DNA from: Chitinophagales bacterium
GTDB taxonomy: Bacteria > Bacteroidota > Bacteroidia > Chitinophagales > Chitinophagaceae
Direction of reading: 5' to 3'
Assembly (NCBI GenBank): GCA_020636505.1
Contig: JACJXR010000003.1
Span: 124,001-188,000 of the forward strand
DNA length: 64,000 nt
The translations under genes were made by a program, and so were the position numbers. Below the pieces are notes generated by a model. That model searched no databases. It was given only the letters and a program-made list of their open reading frames with translations, and had not been told where the DNA came from. This document shows, piece by piece, positions 27,183-36,369 of the stretch. The first letter of the stretch is position 1; each line of letters begins with the position of its first letter.

Positions 27183-27233
27183 TGTCTGTAAATTCCGCAG
27201 ATGTCTAAGGTAAGTACTAAAGTTCTAAAAAAA

Positions 27234-27998
27234 TTATAATTCAAGTGTCAGTCCGTCGTAAGACAGGTTGATGCCGTCCGGCAGTTGGCTGTCTATTTCT
27301 GAATGTGTGCCCAATTGATGGCTGATATGGGTAAAATACGTTTGCTTCACTCCTGACGCTTTTGCTACTTCGATGGCTTCTTCAAGGGTGTAGTGAGAGG
27401 GGTGTTTTTCATGCCTTAATGCATTTAAAACCAATACTTTGCTTCCTTTTATTTTATCGAATTCTTCAGGTGCGATATAGTTGGCGTCTGTTATGTATGT
27501 GAAGTCGCCAATACGAAACCCCAGTACATCCATATACATATGTTTTACCAATATAGGCTGGATGCTTAAACCGTTTATTTCGAAGCTGTCGTTATGATTG
27601 ATGGTATGTAAGTCTACTTGTGGGATGCCGGGGTATTGCTTGTTGTGAAATACATAGTAAAACTCTCGTTTCAAAGCTTCTTGGGTTTCTTCTGTTGCAT
27701 ATACGTTCATGGCTTTTTTTGAGAAGAAGTTATATGCTCTTACATCATCCATACCCGCTATATGATCTTTATGGCTGTGCGTGAAAACTATGGCATCCAG
27801 TTTTCTGACATTCGCACGTAGCATTTGGTACCTGAAGTCGGGTCCTGAGTCTATTACGATGCTCACTTCGTCCGTCTCTATCCAAATGGAAGAACGCAAT
27901 CGATTGTTCCGCTTGTCTTCTGATGTACAAACTTCACAATCGCAACCTATCAAGGGTACACCTTGAGATGTGCCTGTTCCTAAAAAAGTAACCTTCAC
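27234..27998 (-). CDS. metallo-beta-lactamase fold hydrolase, PhnP-like
   Basis: 254 aa cytoplasmic enzyme. HSHKDHIAGMDD gives the two-metal site (HxHxDH). The N-terminal 'GTGTSQGVPLIGCDCEVC' with a Cys pair is typical of the PhnP/LipB-associated phosphodiesterase subgroup. It probably cleaves a cyclic phosphodiester, but the substrate is not shown by the neighbours. It overlaps by one base with the start of its downstream-strand partner at 27998, so it is co-transcribed with the small gene before it. Confidence 0.88.
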   Translation of the reverse strand: MKVTFLGTGTSQGVPLIGCDCEVCTSEDKRNNRLRSSIWIETDEVSIVIDSGPDFRYQMLRANVRKLDAIVFTHSHKDHIAGMDDVRAYNFFSKKAMNVYATEETQEALKREFYYVFHNKQYPGIPQVDLHTINHNDSFEINGLSIQPILVKHMYMDVLGFRIGDFTYITDANYIAPEEFDKIKGSKVLVLNALRHEKHPSHYTLEEAIEVAKASGVKQTYFTHISHQLGTHSEIDSQLPDGINLSYDGLTLEL

Positions 27999-28315
27999 TA
28001 TTGGTGTTCTATTTCGGATTGTTGGGATTCAGAATTGTCTTTTTGGGTCTTCACAGTGTCTTGTACGGTCTTGTACCACTTCTGCATTTCTGTGCTCAGC
28101 TCTTCCTCTTTTATGTCAAGGGATGGTAATATTTCTATCAGTGCGTTGATACGGCCTTCCATATCTAGAAACTTATTGATAACGGCAACACGCTTGTCTT
28201 CCAGTATACAGTAGCCCGAGTTGAAATTTCCACGCTCGTAACGTACTGTATAGTTGGCTTCTTCAAAAAGCTGTTCCATTTTTTTCAGAGTGTTTGCTGT
28301 ATATTTGAAGCTCAT
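27998..28315 (-). CDS. conserved small Bacteroidota protein of unknown function
   Basis: 105 aa from ATG 28315 (MSFKYTANTLKKMEQLFEE); the two extra upstream codons are less likely. Soluble, with a predicted helix, a beta part 'YTVRYERGNFNSGYCILEDKRVAVINKFLD', and a helical acidic C-terminus. No named family is recognised. Its stop overlaps the start of the PhnP-like gene, so the two are translationally coupled. Confidence 0.75.
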   Translation of the reverse strand: MSFKYTANTLKKMEQLFEEANYTVRYERGNFNSGYCILEDKRVAVINKFLDMEGRINALIEILPSLDIKEEELSTEMQKWYKTVQDTVKTQKDNSESQQSEIEHQ

Positions 28316-28332
28316 GAGCAAATTCGGTTTCG

Positions 28333-29007
28333 ATGATCAAATTTAGAAAAATAGCACTATTTGTATCAACAATAGCATGTTTTGTGGGAGCGGGTGGTTT
28401 CGGTGCAAAGGCTCAAAGTTACTACATTGATGATAATAGGACCTTTTATGGTGGGTTAATTGCAGGTGCTACTTTTACACAAGTGGATGGGGATAATTTT
28501 GCGGGGTATCATAAAGTTGGTTTTACAGGCGGTGGTATCGCTTATGCCGAGTTGGCTCCTAAGTTTGCTGCAAGTATTGAGATACTGTATACTCAAAAGG
28601 GTAGCCGAGCTCATAAAACACAAACATCCAACAACAAGGTCTTTTTCATTGAGAAGTACGATATAGACCTTAGTTATGCCGAAGTTCCGATATTGTTCAA
28701 CTATTTCGATAAGAGGAAGAGCCATTTTGGCGCTGGCGTATCTTACTCACAGTTGATCTCTTACAAAGAAAATGTCGGTACACAACCCGCATTTCCGGAT
28801 AGTGTCAATTTGGATCAGTACCCATTCAGAAAATACGACATTAACTTTATATTGAGCGGAAACTTACATGTATACAAAGGTTTCTTCTTGAATGCCAGGT
28901 TCCAATATTCACTGTTGCCGATACGTAACAAAATATACCCCGAGTTCGGCAGGGCAGAACAGTACAACAACATGTGGGTGATACGTTTGATGTACCTGTT
29001 CCAATAA
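28333..29007 (+). CDS. outer-membrane beta-barrel protein (PorT-like)
   Basis: 224 aa with a signal peptide (cut near GAKAQ, residue 29). The rest shows alternating beta-strand pattern with 'GGLIAGATFTQVDGDNFAGYHKVGFTGGGIAY', typical of the PorT/outer-membrane beta-barrel family. The next gene is a paralogue with the same core. A TATATTTG -7-like element lies at 28300-28307. Probably an outer-membrane protein of unknown cargo. Confidence 0.82.
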   Translation: MIKFRKIALFVSTIACFVGAGGFGAKAQSYYIDDNRTFYGGLIAGATFTQVDGDNFAGYHKVGFTGGGIAYAELAPKFAASIEILYTQKGSRAHKTQTSNNKVFFIEKYDIDLSYAEVPILFNYFDKRKSHFGAGVSYSQLISYKENVGTQPAFPDSVNLDQYPFRKYDINFILSGNLHVYKGFFLNARFQYSLLPIRNKIYPEFGRAEQYNNMWVIRLMYLFQ

Positions 29008-29074
29008 TACTTTAAGCTTATTATACCATTCCGGTACCGGCTTACGTTAAAAAGTTAAGCTAACTTTGTTTTAC

Positions 29075-29743
29075 ATGAGCAGTATATGGAAGATATTGAT
29101 TACCGTTTTGTGCATTATGTCGGTAAACGTTGCAAATGCACAGAACAGTGATTTCTTCTCGCCTGAAAAAGAGCAGGTGTTCTTCGGTGGTTTGACTGTC
29201 GGTGCCAATTTCTCAACAGTGGACGGTGATAGTTACGGAGGATATAAAAAAGTAGGTTTTGTTGGTGGTGGTGTGGTGTATGCTCGCGTGCTGCCTAAGC
29301 TGCTGACAAGTGTTGAGTTGTTGTATACACAAAAGGGTAGTAGAGGAGTGGTGCAAAAGACCTCACTATACACAGGTGATTTCTTTGAACGCTATTGGCT
29401 TGATGTCAATTATGTGGAAGTGCCTGTTTTGATACATTATGTGTTTACACCCAGGTTGCATGTTGGGGTTGGAGCTTCTTATAGTCAATTGCTTAATTAT
29501 AGAGAGGAAGTATATACCGACCAACCACTTATTATAGATGCCGACGTGACGGGCTTTAAAAAAGATGACATTAATTTTGTTATACAAGGTGGTTGGCAGA
29601 TAGGTACCGGCTGGTTCCTTATGGCAAGGTATCAGCGCTCGACAAACAGCATAAGAGAGCCGGCAAATATTCCGTTATGGCAAAACTCGATCGCTCAATT
29701 CAATGACCTGTTCAGTCTAAGGTTGACCTACTTGATAAAATAG
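29075..29743 (+). CDS. outer-membrane beta-barrel protein, tandem paralogue
   Basis: 222 aa from ATG 29075 (MSSIWKIL); the TTG at 29066 lies in a TAACTTTG promoter-like element (29061-29068) and is less likely. A signal peptide ends at ANAQ. The block 'GGLTVGANFSTVDGDSYGGYKKVGFVGGGVVYARVLPK' aligns with the preceding gene, so the pair arose by tandem duplication. If the promoter element is real, the mRNA would be almost leaderless. Confidence 0.82.
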   Translation: MSSIWKILITVLCIMSVNVANAQNSDFFSPEKEQVFFGGLTVGANFSTVDGDSYGGYKKVGFVGGGVVYARVLPKLLTSVELLYTQKGSRGVVQKTSLYTGDFFERYWLDVNYVEVPVLIHYVFTPRLHVGVGASYSQLLNYREEVYTDQPLIIDADVTGFKKDDINFVIQGGWQIGTGWFLMARYQRSTNSIREPANIPLWQNSIAQFNDLFSLRLTYLIK

Positions 29744-29746
29744 GAC

Positions 29747-30637
29747 TCAATCCTTCTTTACTTCGTCTATTTTCTTGTGTGCTTTTTCCACGACTTCGGT
29801 TGCTGTTTTGTATAGCTTGTCGTCGTTGATGAGGTTGCCGGTGAAGGTGCCGGGCTTGTCCAGCTCTTTGACAGCGGCATCCACCTCTTTTGCGGTTTTT
29901 CCCGCAGAGGCTACTTTTTCACCGTATGGCAGTTTCGATAACTCTTCCGTAGTTGTGATGCCGCTTTCTATCGATGCGTTTATATCGTCTTTCTTGGCTT
30001 TTAATACTGCGGACTGTACTTTGAGTTTGTTGAAAGTGTTTAGGATGTTATCTGCGCTTTCGCTTATTCGACGAGACTGCTCTTTATAGTTTCTCGTATC
30101 ACGCTCCATGCTTCTCATGTCTTTTTCAAGCTTAATGTTCAGTCCTGCGTCAAAGTCTCTGTTTATTTTTGTGAAGTTCTTTTCAGAAGATTCAAGGGTG
30201 TACTTCGCCGATTCAAATATGGGGCTTATTTGGTCTCGCATTTCCAACACTGTGGTGTCGTATATTCCTGTAATAAAGTCGTTGTGGGTATATATTCCCG
30301 AACTGTCGCCAAGTTCCAGTACTATCATTTTCTCGTCCATAAGGTTCATGGATGCCAGTTTGGCTATGGTCCCTTTGGGCAGTTTTACTTCTTTGTCGAT
30401 GGATAAGGATACAACCACATTGTTTCGTCCTTTCAGTTCTATTGAGCTTACTTCACCCACACGCACACCGTTGACAAAAATTGGAGACGAACGTTGAAGC
30501 CCGTGCACGTCCTCATAATGTGTGAAATACCGGTAATGCTGGTATATATGATATCCGTACAAGTATATGAGATACCCAGCCGCAATCAGAATAATCACAG
30601 AAATGGTAACCAAGCTTTTCCGTATGGAAATAGTCAT
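29747..30637 (-). CDS. MlaD/MCE family protein
   Basis: 296 aa with one N-terminal membrane helix (about 7-27). The MCE domain follows at about 38-115, with 'VHGLQRSSPIFVNGVRVGEVSSIEL' as signature, then a long helical region. MCE proteins form hexameric periplasmic rings that carry lipids between membranes. No ATPase or permease partner is adjacent here. It converges on the barrel gene, ending 4 bp from its stop. Confidence 0.9.
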   Translation of the reverse strand: MTISIRKSLVTISVIILIAAGYLIYLYGYHIYQHYRYFTHYEDVHGLQRSSPIFVNGVRVGEVSSIELKGRNNVVVSLSIDKEVKLPKGTIAKLASMNLMDEKMIVLELGDSSGIYTHNDFITGIYDTTVLEMRDQISPIFESAKYTLESSEKNFTKINRDFDAGLNIKLEKDMRSMERDTRNYKEQSRRISESADNILNTFNKLKVQSAVLKAKKDDINASIESGITTTEELSKLPYGEKVASAGKTAKEVDAAVKELDKPGTFTGNLINDDKLYKTATEVVEKAHKKIDEVKKD

Positions 30638-30688
30638 ATGCAGGACGGTTTTGCACTGTAAATGTACTTAAATGATACGTATACGCAG

Positions 30689-31621
30689 TTAGGCCTTGTC
30701 TTGTTGGAAATATGATATATCGGCAAGCTTTTCTCCACCTTTTATACCGAAGTCCAAAGTGCGAATAGGGAACGGTATCGTAATGTTATTTTGGTCAAAT
30801 GCTTCTTTGATGTACATGATGGCTTCGCTTCGTCCTTGCAGCCAAACAGGTTGGTCGGGGTTGTTTATCCAAATGCGTACTTCAAAGTTTATGGAGCTGT
30901 CTCCGAACTCATCATAGAAGAAGGTGATATCATCATCTGTACGGACACTTACTTTTTTTACAGCGTTCAACACGATCTCTTTTACCTTTTGTAGGTCGTC
31001 ACCATAAGAGATACCTACTATCAGGTCCATACGTCTTTTGCCCAACAAAGAGTAGTTCTCTATCGCATTTTGAAAAACATCCTTATTGGGTATTATAACC
31101 ATCTGCCCTTGGAAGGTGAGCAGCACTGTATCGCGCAGGTTGATGTCTTTAACTATACCCATGTAGTCTTTCACTTTCACTATGTCCCCTATGTGCATAG
31201 GGCGTCTGAACGAAATAAATACTCCCGAAATAAAGTTGGCGGCAATATCCTGAAATGCAAATGCCAAAGCCAAACCAATGATACCGGCACCTGCAAGTAT
31301 GGACGTGACAGCTTTGTCTAGCTTCAGGATGCTAAGTGTTGCGAAAAGGATAATGCCTACTGCAAAAACATGTACAAAGGACGCGAAAAGGGAGTTGAGC
31401 GACTGTTGCTTGGATACTTTGTTGATCAGCTTGCCTGCTATTCGTTTAAGAAACTTGGCGATGAACAAGCCAAATACAAAAACCAATGCAGCCAATGCCA
31501 TATTGGGCAGCAGTTGTATGAACTCGTCAAACCAGGAAGACAATTTATCCAATAACAGGTTGTATGACTTGCTGAAATCTATCACTGTGTTGTTGTTATG
31601 CTTAAATATACCGTTTCTCAC
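30689..31621 (-). CDS. small-conductance mechanosensitive channel (MscS family)
   Basis: 310 aa inner-membrane channel that opens under osmotic downshift. Three transmembrane helices occupy about residues 35-145. The pore helix carries 'SILAGAGIIGLALAFAFQDIAANFISG', and the beta domain follows with 'GDIVKVKDYMGIVKDINLRDTVL'. Length and motifs are standard. The gene before it is MCE, on the same strand with a 51-bp gap. Confidence 0.95.
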   Translation of the reverse strand: MRNGIFKHNNNTVIDFSKSYNLLLDKLSSWFDEFIQLLPNMALAALVFVFGLFIAKFLKRIAGKLINKVSKQQSLNSLFASFVHVFAVGIILFATLSILKLDKAVTSILAGAGIIGLALAFAFQDIAANFISGVFISFRRPMHIGDIVKVKDYMGIVKDINLRDTVLLTFQGQMVIIPNKDVFQNAIENYSLLGKRRMDLIVGISYGDDLQKVKEIVLNAVKKVSVRTDDDITFFYDEFGDSSINFEVRIWINNPDQPVWLQGRSEAIMYIKEAFDQNNITIPFPIRTLDFGIKGGEKLADISYFQQDKA

Positions 31622-31656
31622 ACTAAGTTCTAAATCGGTATAGGGATAATTAACTC

Positions 31657-31682
31657 AAAAAAAATCCCCGCAATATGCGGGG
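31657..31682 (-). terminator. terminator behind the 286-aa secreted protein gene
   Basis: TCCCCGC-ATAT-GCGGGGA followed by T8 on the minus strand, 25 bp downstream of the stop of the gene ending at 31707. Confidence 0.85.
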
Positions 31683-31706
31683 ACAGTATTATAGTAGTTC
31701 TTGACT

Positions 31707-32555
31707 TTATTTTAAGATGCGCTTATCCCAATTGAATGATAATGGGAAAACCATCAATGATACATTGTAGCCCAAAGGACCTGAGAAACGTTTGCTGATG
31801 AATCCGGCGTCTGTACTGATGGCTTCTGTTTTGGTGTTCACCATTTCGTATTGTCCGAGATATGCAGTACCTCTCAGCTTCCAAGCAACTCCGAAGAAAA
31901 AGCCCACTTCAGCCTTGATAAATGGCACGGCTTTGATCAACGGGTCTTGTTTGCCCCCTGATTTGGTATCTATCGTAATGTACGATGCAGCTATACCTGC
32001 ACCTGCGGAGAACATCGTACGATGGTCGCGACTTAAGGATGCATCACCTCCGTATCGATAACTGACACTTATAGGACCACTCATCATCATAAATGGCATG
32101 GCCTCATAATACAGGCTGTCTTTGTATATCTTATTTATCTTAATTGAATCGTGGGAAAGTTCTCCCATCAATATGTTTGCTTCAATATCAAGAGTGATGG
32201 CACTACGCTCAGTAACCATTGCCAAAGGCAAAGAAACACCCAAATAGCCGCCCATTGTCTTTGTAAGTCTAGCAGTTGTTTGTATGAACGTATCTATTTC
32301 AATACCACCCTGTTTTTTCATTGCCAGAGTATCATGAAAATATGCTGTATCGCGAATGCGTACATACAAAGGGTTACTCATTATGTGCGTTCCGTATACA
32401 CCGCCAAGGTACAAGCGCTTATGCAGTTGCACCCTCATACGCTCTTCTTTATCGATTTTACGATATCTGTTAAGAGTAGTGCTAAACTGAGCTTTCGACG
32501 GCGCGTATGCTAATAAAAATGCTGCAAATAGGAACCAGGCAACTTTATTTTTCAT
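31707..32555 (-). CDS. secreted/outer-membrane protein of unknown function
   Basis: 282 aa from ATG 32555 (MKNKVAWFLF). A signal peptide ends near PSKAQ. The remainder alternates strand-like and loop segments and ends in hydrophobic aromatic residues, so an outer-membrane barrel is likely. No family is recognised. A TATATTTG -7 element lies at 32605-32612, about 50 bp upstream. Confidence 0.7.
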   Translation of the reverse strand: MKNKVAWFLFAAFLLAYAPSKAQFSTTLNRYRKIDKEERMRVQLHKRLYLGGVYGTHIMSNPLYVRIRDTAYFHDTLAMKKQGGIEIDTFIQTTARLTKTMGGYLGVSLPLAMVTERSAITLDIEANILMGELSHDSIKINKIYKDSLYYEAMPFMMMSGPISVSYRYGGDASLSRDHRTMFSAGAGIAASYITIDTKSGGKQDPLIKAVPFIKAEVGFFFGVAWKLRGTAYLGQYEMVNTKTEAISTDAGFISKRFSGPLGYNVSLMVFPLSFNWDKRILK

Positions 32556-32604
32556 TATAACCCTCATTGATTTTAAGCTAAAATAGTTTAAAAACCTTTT
32601 TAAA

Positions 32605-32612
32605 CAAATATA
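32605..32612 (-). promoter_or_regulatory. -7 promoter element of the 282-aa gene
   Basis: TATATTTG on the minus strand fits TAnnTTTG. There is no clear TTTG 19 bp upstream. Confidence 0.45.
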
Positions 32613-32638
32613 TAGGCACTATTATATTCCCTTATGGG

Positions 32639-32764
32639 TTACCTGTTTTTCTTACTGGACCTGAAATTTTTATGTCCGGAACTCATAGGTGGTTTGTGGC
32701 AGCTTTGAATACCGAATGCCAATAGAGTAAGTAGTGCGATAAGGGGCAAAAATCTCTTCATCAT
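32639..32764 (-). CDS. small lipoprotein
   Basis: 41 aa. The N-terminus MMKRFLPLIALLTLLAFG is a signal sequence followed by the lipobox I-Q-S-C22. The mature part is about 20 residues, basic, ending SSKKNR. The type is common in Bacteroidota as very small lipoproteins of unknown role. No upstream consensus promoter was found. Confidence 0.65.
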   Translation of the reverse strand: MMKRFLPLIALLTLLAFGIQSCHKPPMSSGHKNFRSSKKNR

Positions 32765-32858
32765 GAGTTAAAGTATTGTTTGTGGTTAGCTGAGCTGGGG
32801 GAAATATTCAACAAATCCAACTCGGTACTGTTCTATAAATGTACCAAAAACAATCGTT

Positions 32859-33005
32859 ATGAGGTCTATATTGTATTTAGTGGCAGTGTTCTTGGTTATC
32901 GGTTGGCTGCTCGGTTTTTTTGTATACAGTGCAGGACAATTGATACTTATTCTCTTGGTGATAGCGGTCATATCACTGATATTGGGCCTGATAAGGCGGG
33001 CCTGA
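32859..33005 (+). CDS. Lmo0937-like small membrane protein
   Basis: 48 aa, too short for usual gene lists. Two membrane helices (about 4-24 and 28-45) and a terminal LIRRA match the lmo0937 family (DUF5670) pattern 'WLLGFFVYSAG...LLVIAVISLI'. These proteins are often stress-induced; their function is unknown. It is transcribed towards dnaX. Confidence 0.75.
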   Translation: MRSILYLVAVFLVIGWLLGFFVYSAGQLILILLVIAVISLILGLIRRA

Positions 33006-33088
33006 TGTTGAGAGTAGTACTGCTACATGATAACGGGGATAAACTTGTTTCTTTTTTGATGATTTAGTTCCTAATTTTGGTCTGAGGC

Positions 33089-34882
33089 ATGGCAGAGAAT
33101 TATATAGTATCAGCAAGAAAGTACCGTCCACAAACATTCGATACAGTCGTAGGTCAGGAACATATCACCACTACGCTGAAGAATGCCATTAAGAACAGCC
33201 ATCTTGCGCATGCCTATTTGTTTTGTGGTCCGCGAGGAGTGGGTAAAACCACTTGTGCTCGTATTCTAGCCAAGACCATCAACTGCGAAAGCCCAACGAA
33301 AGATATGGAGGCTTGCGGCACCTGCAGTACTTGTCAAGCATTTTCCAATCATACATCATTCAACGTTTTTGAGCTGGATGCTGCGAGTAACAACTCTGTG
33401 GATGATATACGGGAGTTGGTCAACCAGGTACGTTTTGCACCGCAGGCAGGCAAGTACAAAGTGTATATAATAGATGAGGTTCACATGCTTAGTGCGTCGG
33501 CCTTCAACGCTTTTTTGAAGACGCTTGAGGAACCGCCTCCATACGCAATATTTATACTGGCAACCACCGAAAAGCATAAAATACTCCCTACCATCCTTAG
33601 CCGTTGTCAGATATTCGACTTTAAGAGAATAACCAGCAACAGTATATCAGACCACCTACACTCCATAGCTACGAAGGAAGGGGTAGTGGCTCAAGAGGCA
33701 GCCCTGCACGTAATAGCTCAGAAGAGCGAAGGTTGTATGCGTGATGCGTTGAGTATGTTCGACCGTATAGTAAGTTTTACCAATGGTATGCTTACATACA
33801 ACAACACGATGGAGCATCTGAACCTTTTGGATGCCGATTTCTACTTCGAGCTTGTGGACCATATGTTATCTCAAGACGTGAGCGGAACATTACTCCAACT
33901 GGATAGTGCTTTGGAACGTGGCTTTGAAGGAGATGTCGTGTTGGAAGGATTGGCAGAACATTTCCGCAATTTGCTGCTATGCAAAGACGCACGTATGGCA
34001 AAGCTGTTGGATGTTCCAAACGAGCACAAGCCTGTGTATTTTGAGAAGGCCAATCAAGCACCACCGTCATATGTTATTTCAGCTCTCAATGTTGTCAACG
34101 AGGCGGAATTGAACTATCGCAATGCCAATAATAAACGACTGCATGTTGAGATGTGCTTGATAAGGCTTTGCTACTTGCTTCAGGCTACACAGCTCGAAGC
34201 CGAAAAAAAAAACACCGGTAATGTCGTAGCACCTCCAACTCCTCAACCCAAACCGGCACATCCTGCTGTAAATAAGCAACCTCAGGTACAACAGCCTGAG
34301 CCTGTTCCACAAAATGAGCCGGTCAAAAAACAAGAACCTGAAGCGGCTACTGTACCCAAGGCTACACAATCCACACCGGCATATCAGCCTGCAAAAAAGC
34401 CCGAGAATAACGGCAATGGCAGAGCGAGACGTATATCAAGCAGTTTGCTCGACGAGATAGACGAGGCGGTGAACAATGCCGCCGACATGCAGGTGGAGCA
34501 GAAAGAACTTACACAAGAGGTCGTAAGTGTCACATACGAGTCGTACAAAAAAACTGTATTGGAAGCCAATAAGATGATGCTCTATGCCCAGTTGGATATA
34601 ATGACCGCTGAATATCATGCGCCGGACGAGGTGCGTATCATCAGTCCAACCGATCTTACCGATACATATGCAAAAGACAATAGGAACGATATCCTCGACT
34701 ATTTCCGCGAACAAACAGGATGTATGGTGCGTGTTACAACAGAAGTAAGGATAGATGAAACAATAGAGGCAGAACAAAAAGAGCGTATCCTCAGTAAGCC
34801 TGAAATATTCGAGGAGATGATAAAGAAGAACCCTAAACTGGCTGCTTTGAGGGATGCTTTAGGCTTACAGATAGATTACTAA
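33089..34882 (+). CDS. dnaX: DNA polymerase III gamma/tau subunit
   Basis: 597 aa clamp-loader ATPase. Motifs: Walker A GPRGVGKTT (about 46-54), a zinc module with four Cys (C-E-S...C-G-T-C-S-T-C, about 66-85), DEVHMLS (Walker B, about 131-137) and the sensor LATTEKHKI. The middle (about 375-450) is a Pro/Gln-rich linker, the C-terminal part the tau region. A TAATTTTG element lies at 33072-33079. The stop overlaps the convergent phoD-like gene by 4 bp. Confidence 0.97.
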   Translation: MAENYIVSARKYRPQTFDTVVGQEHITTTLKNAIKNSHLAHAYLFCGPRGVGKTTCARILAKTINCESPTKDMEACGTCSTCQAFSNHTSFNVFELDAASNNSVDDIRELVNQVRFAPQAGKYKVYIIDEVHMLSASAFNAFLKTLEEPPPYAIFILATTEKHKILPTILSRCQIFDFKRITSNSISDHLHSIATKEGVVAQEAALHVIAQKSEGCMRDALSMFDRIVSFTNGMLTYNNTMEHLNLLDADFYFELVDHMLSQDVSGTLLQLDSALERGFEGDVVLEGLAEHFRNLLLCKDARMAKLLDVPNEHKPVYFEKANQAPPSYVISALNVVNEAELNYRNANNKRLHVEMCLIRLCYLLQATQLEAEKKNTGNVVAPPTPQPKPAHPAVNKQPQVQQPEPVPQNEPVKKQEPEAATVPKATQSTPAYQPAKKPENNGNGRARRISSSLLDEIDEAVNNAADMQVEQKELTQEVVSVTYESYKKTVLEANKMMLYAQLDIMTAEYHAPDEVRIISPTDLTDTYAKDNRNDILDYFREQTGCMVRVTTEVRIDETIEAEQKERILSKPEIFEEMIKKNPKLAALRDALGLQIDY

Positions 34883-36237
34883 GGTTCCTTTAATTCTTTT
34901 TGGTTGACACTCCATTTATCGATTTCCAATCCGTCCTTATCATAAAACGTTACAGTTAGAAGTCTTTCGCCTGATTTACCTGTGACGGATATTTTTCCAT
35001 AGTTGTGTTTGCCTTCTATGCGTTTTATCATGGTAGGCATGTTTTGCTCCTGCTTGCTTGCATTGTATAGTTTGGAGGTCAAAGAGGAGATGGTTATTTC
35101 GTGCAGCGCATAATGCCCCACACGTTCCATTTTCAGTATTTCACTGTGGTGTCTGTCTCCTGTGAGGAATACCACACCTTCTATCTTGTTGTCGGCTATA
35201 AAGCTCAATAGTTCGGAGTATTCGACTGGGAAGTGGTAAAAACAGTCATATGGGCTGTATGTGTTCAACATTTGGCTACCCGTCACTATTATTTTGAACG
35301 ATGAGTATCTACTTTGCAACAGAGCATCTTTCAGCCAATCCAACTGCTCTTTCCCAAACATTGTTTTATTGATATTGGGTAGTCCGTTTATGCTGTCTTT
35401 GGTGTCGTCGGAGCTGCGCCATGTGCGGTCGTCAAGTAGAAAGAAGGCTACATCGGAATAGGCGAACTGTGTATAGATGCCTTTACCATCCATACCATAG
35501 CTTGGATTGGCCCAATAGCTTTTGAACACTTTTCTACTTTCATCTTTATACACGTAAGATTTGCCGAAGTTGTTGGGTCCATAATCATGATCGTCCCAAA
35601 TGGCATATTGCGGCATGGATGTTATCAGAGAGTCCAACTTGTTTTGAGTGCGTACAAAATGCGCTCTGTTCCACAATCCCCATTTACTGTAATAATCCAC
35701 GTCTCTTGTATACCAATTGTCACCCAACCAAAGCATGAAGTCGCCTCCTGTTCTGCTCATTGAGTTGTATATCTCGTGGTCGCTGCCATAGGGTTTGCCC
35801 GGTCTGTCGAATTCAGGGTCGTTGAAGTAAGAGCAAGAACCTGCAATAAAGTTGAAGTCGGGAGCGGGTTTTCTATAAGGCCAAAGTTCTTGTGTTTTGA
35901 ATGTGCTGTTTCTTAATTGTTTTTCGTCTTCTGACCTTGCCGTTACTGTAAACTTGTATTGTGTTCCCGGTTGCAGGCCGGTCAGTGTCATTTTAACAGG
36001 ATTGAACTTCTTGCCAAGCTTTCCGCGATACTTTACGGTTTTGGTTTCTGACTGTTTATCAATAGGAGCATAGGTGATATACAGTTCATTTACTTCTTGA
36101 GATACTTCCACCCATACCTTCGCTGTTCTGAATTCGGTATAACCTATCATCGGACCTGCTTGTATGAGCTTTTGAGCATCTGTTTTTTGTATGCTCGACA
36201 GTAGAATGACAACCGCTATGTATATCGCTTTTTGCAT
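34879..36237 (-). CDS. phoD: alkaline phosphatase D family protein
   Basis: 452 aa from ATG 36237 (MQKAIYIAVV); the upstream part of the open frame has no signal peptide and is left out. A signal peptide ends near TDAQ. An N-terminal Ig-like domain is followed by the metallophosphatase core: 'AGSCSYFND', 'WLGDNWYTRDVDYYS', 'WDDHDYGPNN' and 'LTGDRHHSEI' supply metal ligands. It is secreted or periplasmic and releases phosphate from esters or phosphodiesters. Neighbours give no further hint. Confidence 0.92.
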   Translation of the reverse strand: MQKAIYIAVVILLSSIQKTDAQKLIQAGPMIGYTEFRTAKVWVEVSQEVNELYITYAPIDKQSETKTVKYRGKLGKKFNPVKMTLTGLQPGTQYKFTVTARSEDEKQLRNSTFKTQELWPYRKPAPDFNFIAGSCSYFNDPEFDRPGKPYGSDHEIYNSMSRTGGDFMLWLGDNWYTRDVDYYSKWGLWNRAHFVRTQNKLDSLITSMPQYAIWDDHDYGPNNFGKSYVYKDESRKVFKSYWANPSYGMDGKGIYTQFAYSDVAFFLLDDRTWRSSDDTKDSINGLPNINKTMFGKEQLDWLKDALLQSRYSSFKIIVTGSQMLNTYSPYDCFYHFPVEYSELLSFIADNKIEGVVFLTGDRHHSEILKMERVGHYALHEITISSLTSKLYNASKQEQNMPTMIKRIEGKHNYGKISVTGKSGERLLTVTFYDKDGLEIDKWSVNQKELKEP

Positions 36238-36329
36238 TGAATATTGTTTGTGTTGTGAAGCTATTACAGATTTAATAAATACAATGGAATGCACCATTAA
36301 TAATAGGTGAAATAAAGGTCGGAATTATG

Positions 36330-36337
36330 TACTTTTG
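36330..36337 (+). promoter_or_regulatory. -7 promoter element of the PDH E2 gene
   Basis: TACTTTTG fits TAnnTTTG, 32 bp before the ATG. There is no perfect TTTG at the -33 position. Confidence 0.45.
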
Positions 36338-36369
36338 ACAACTAAATTGTCTTAAAGCACTAGAAAAAT

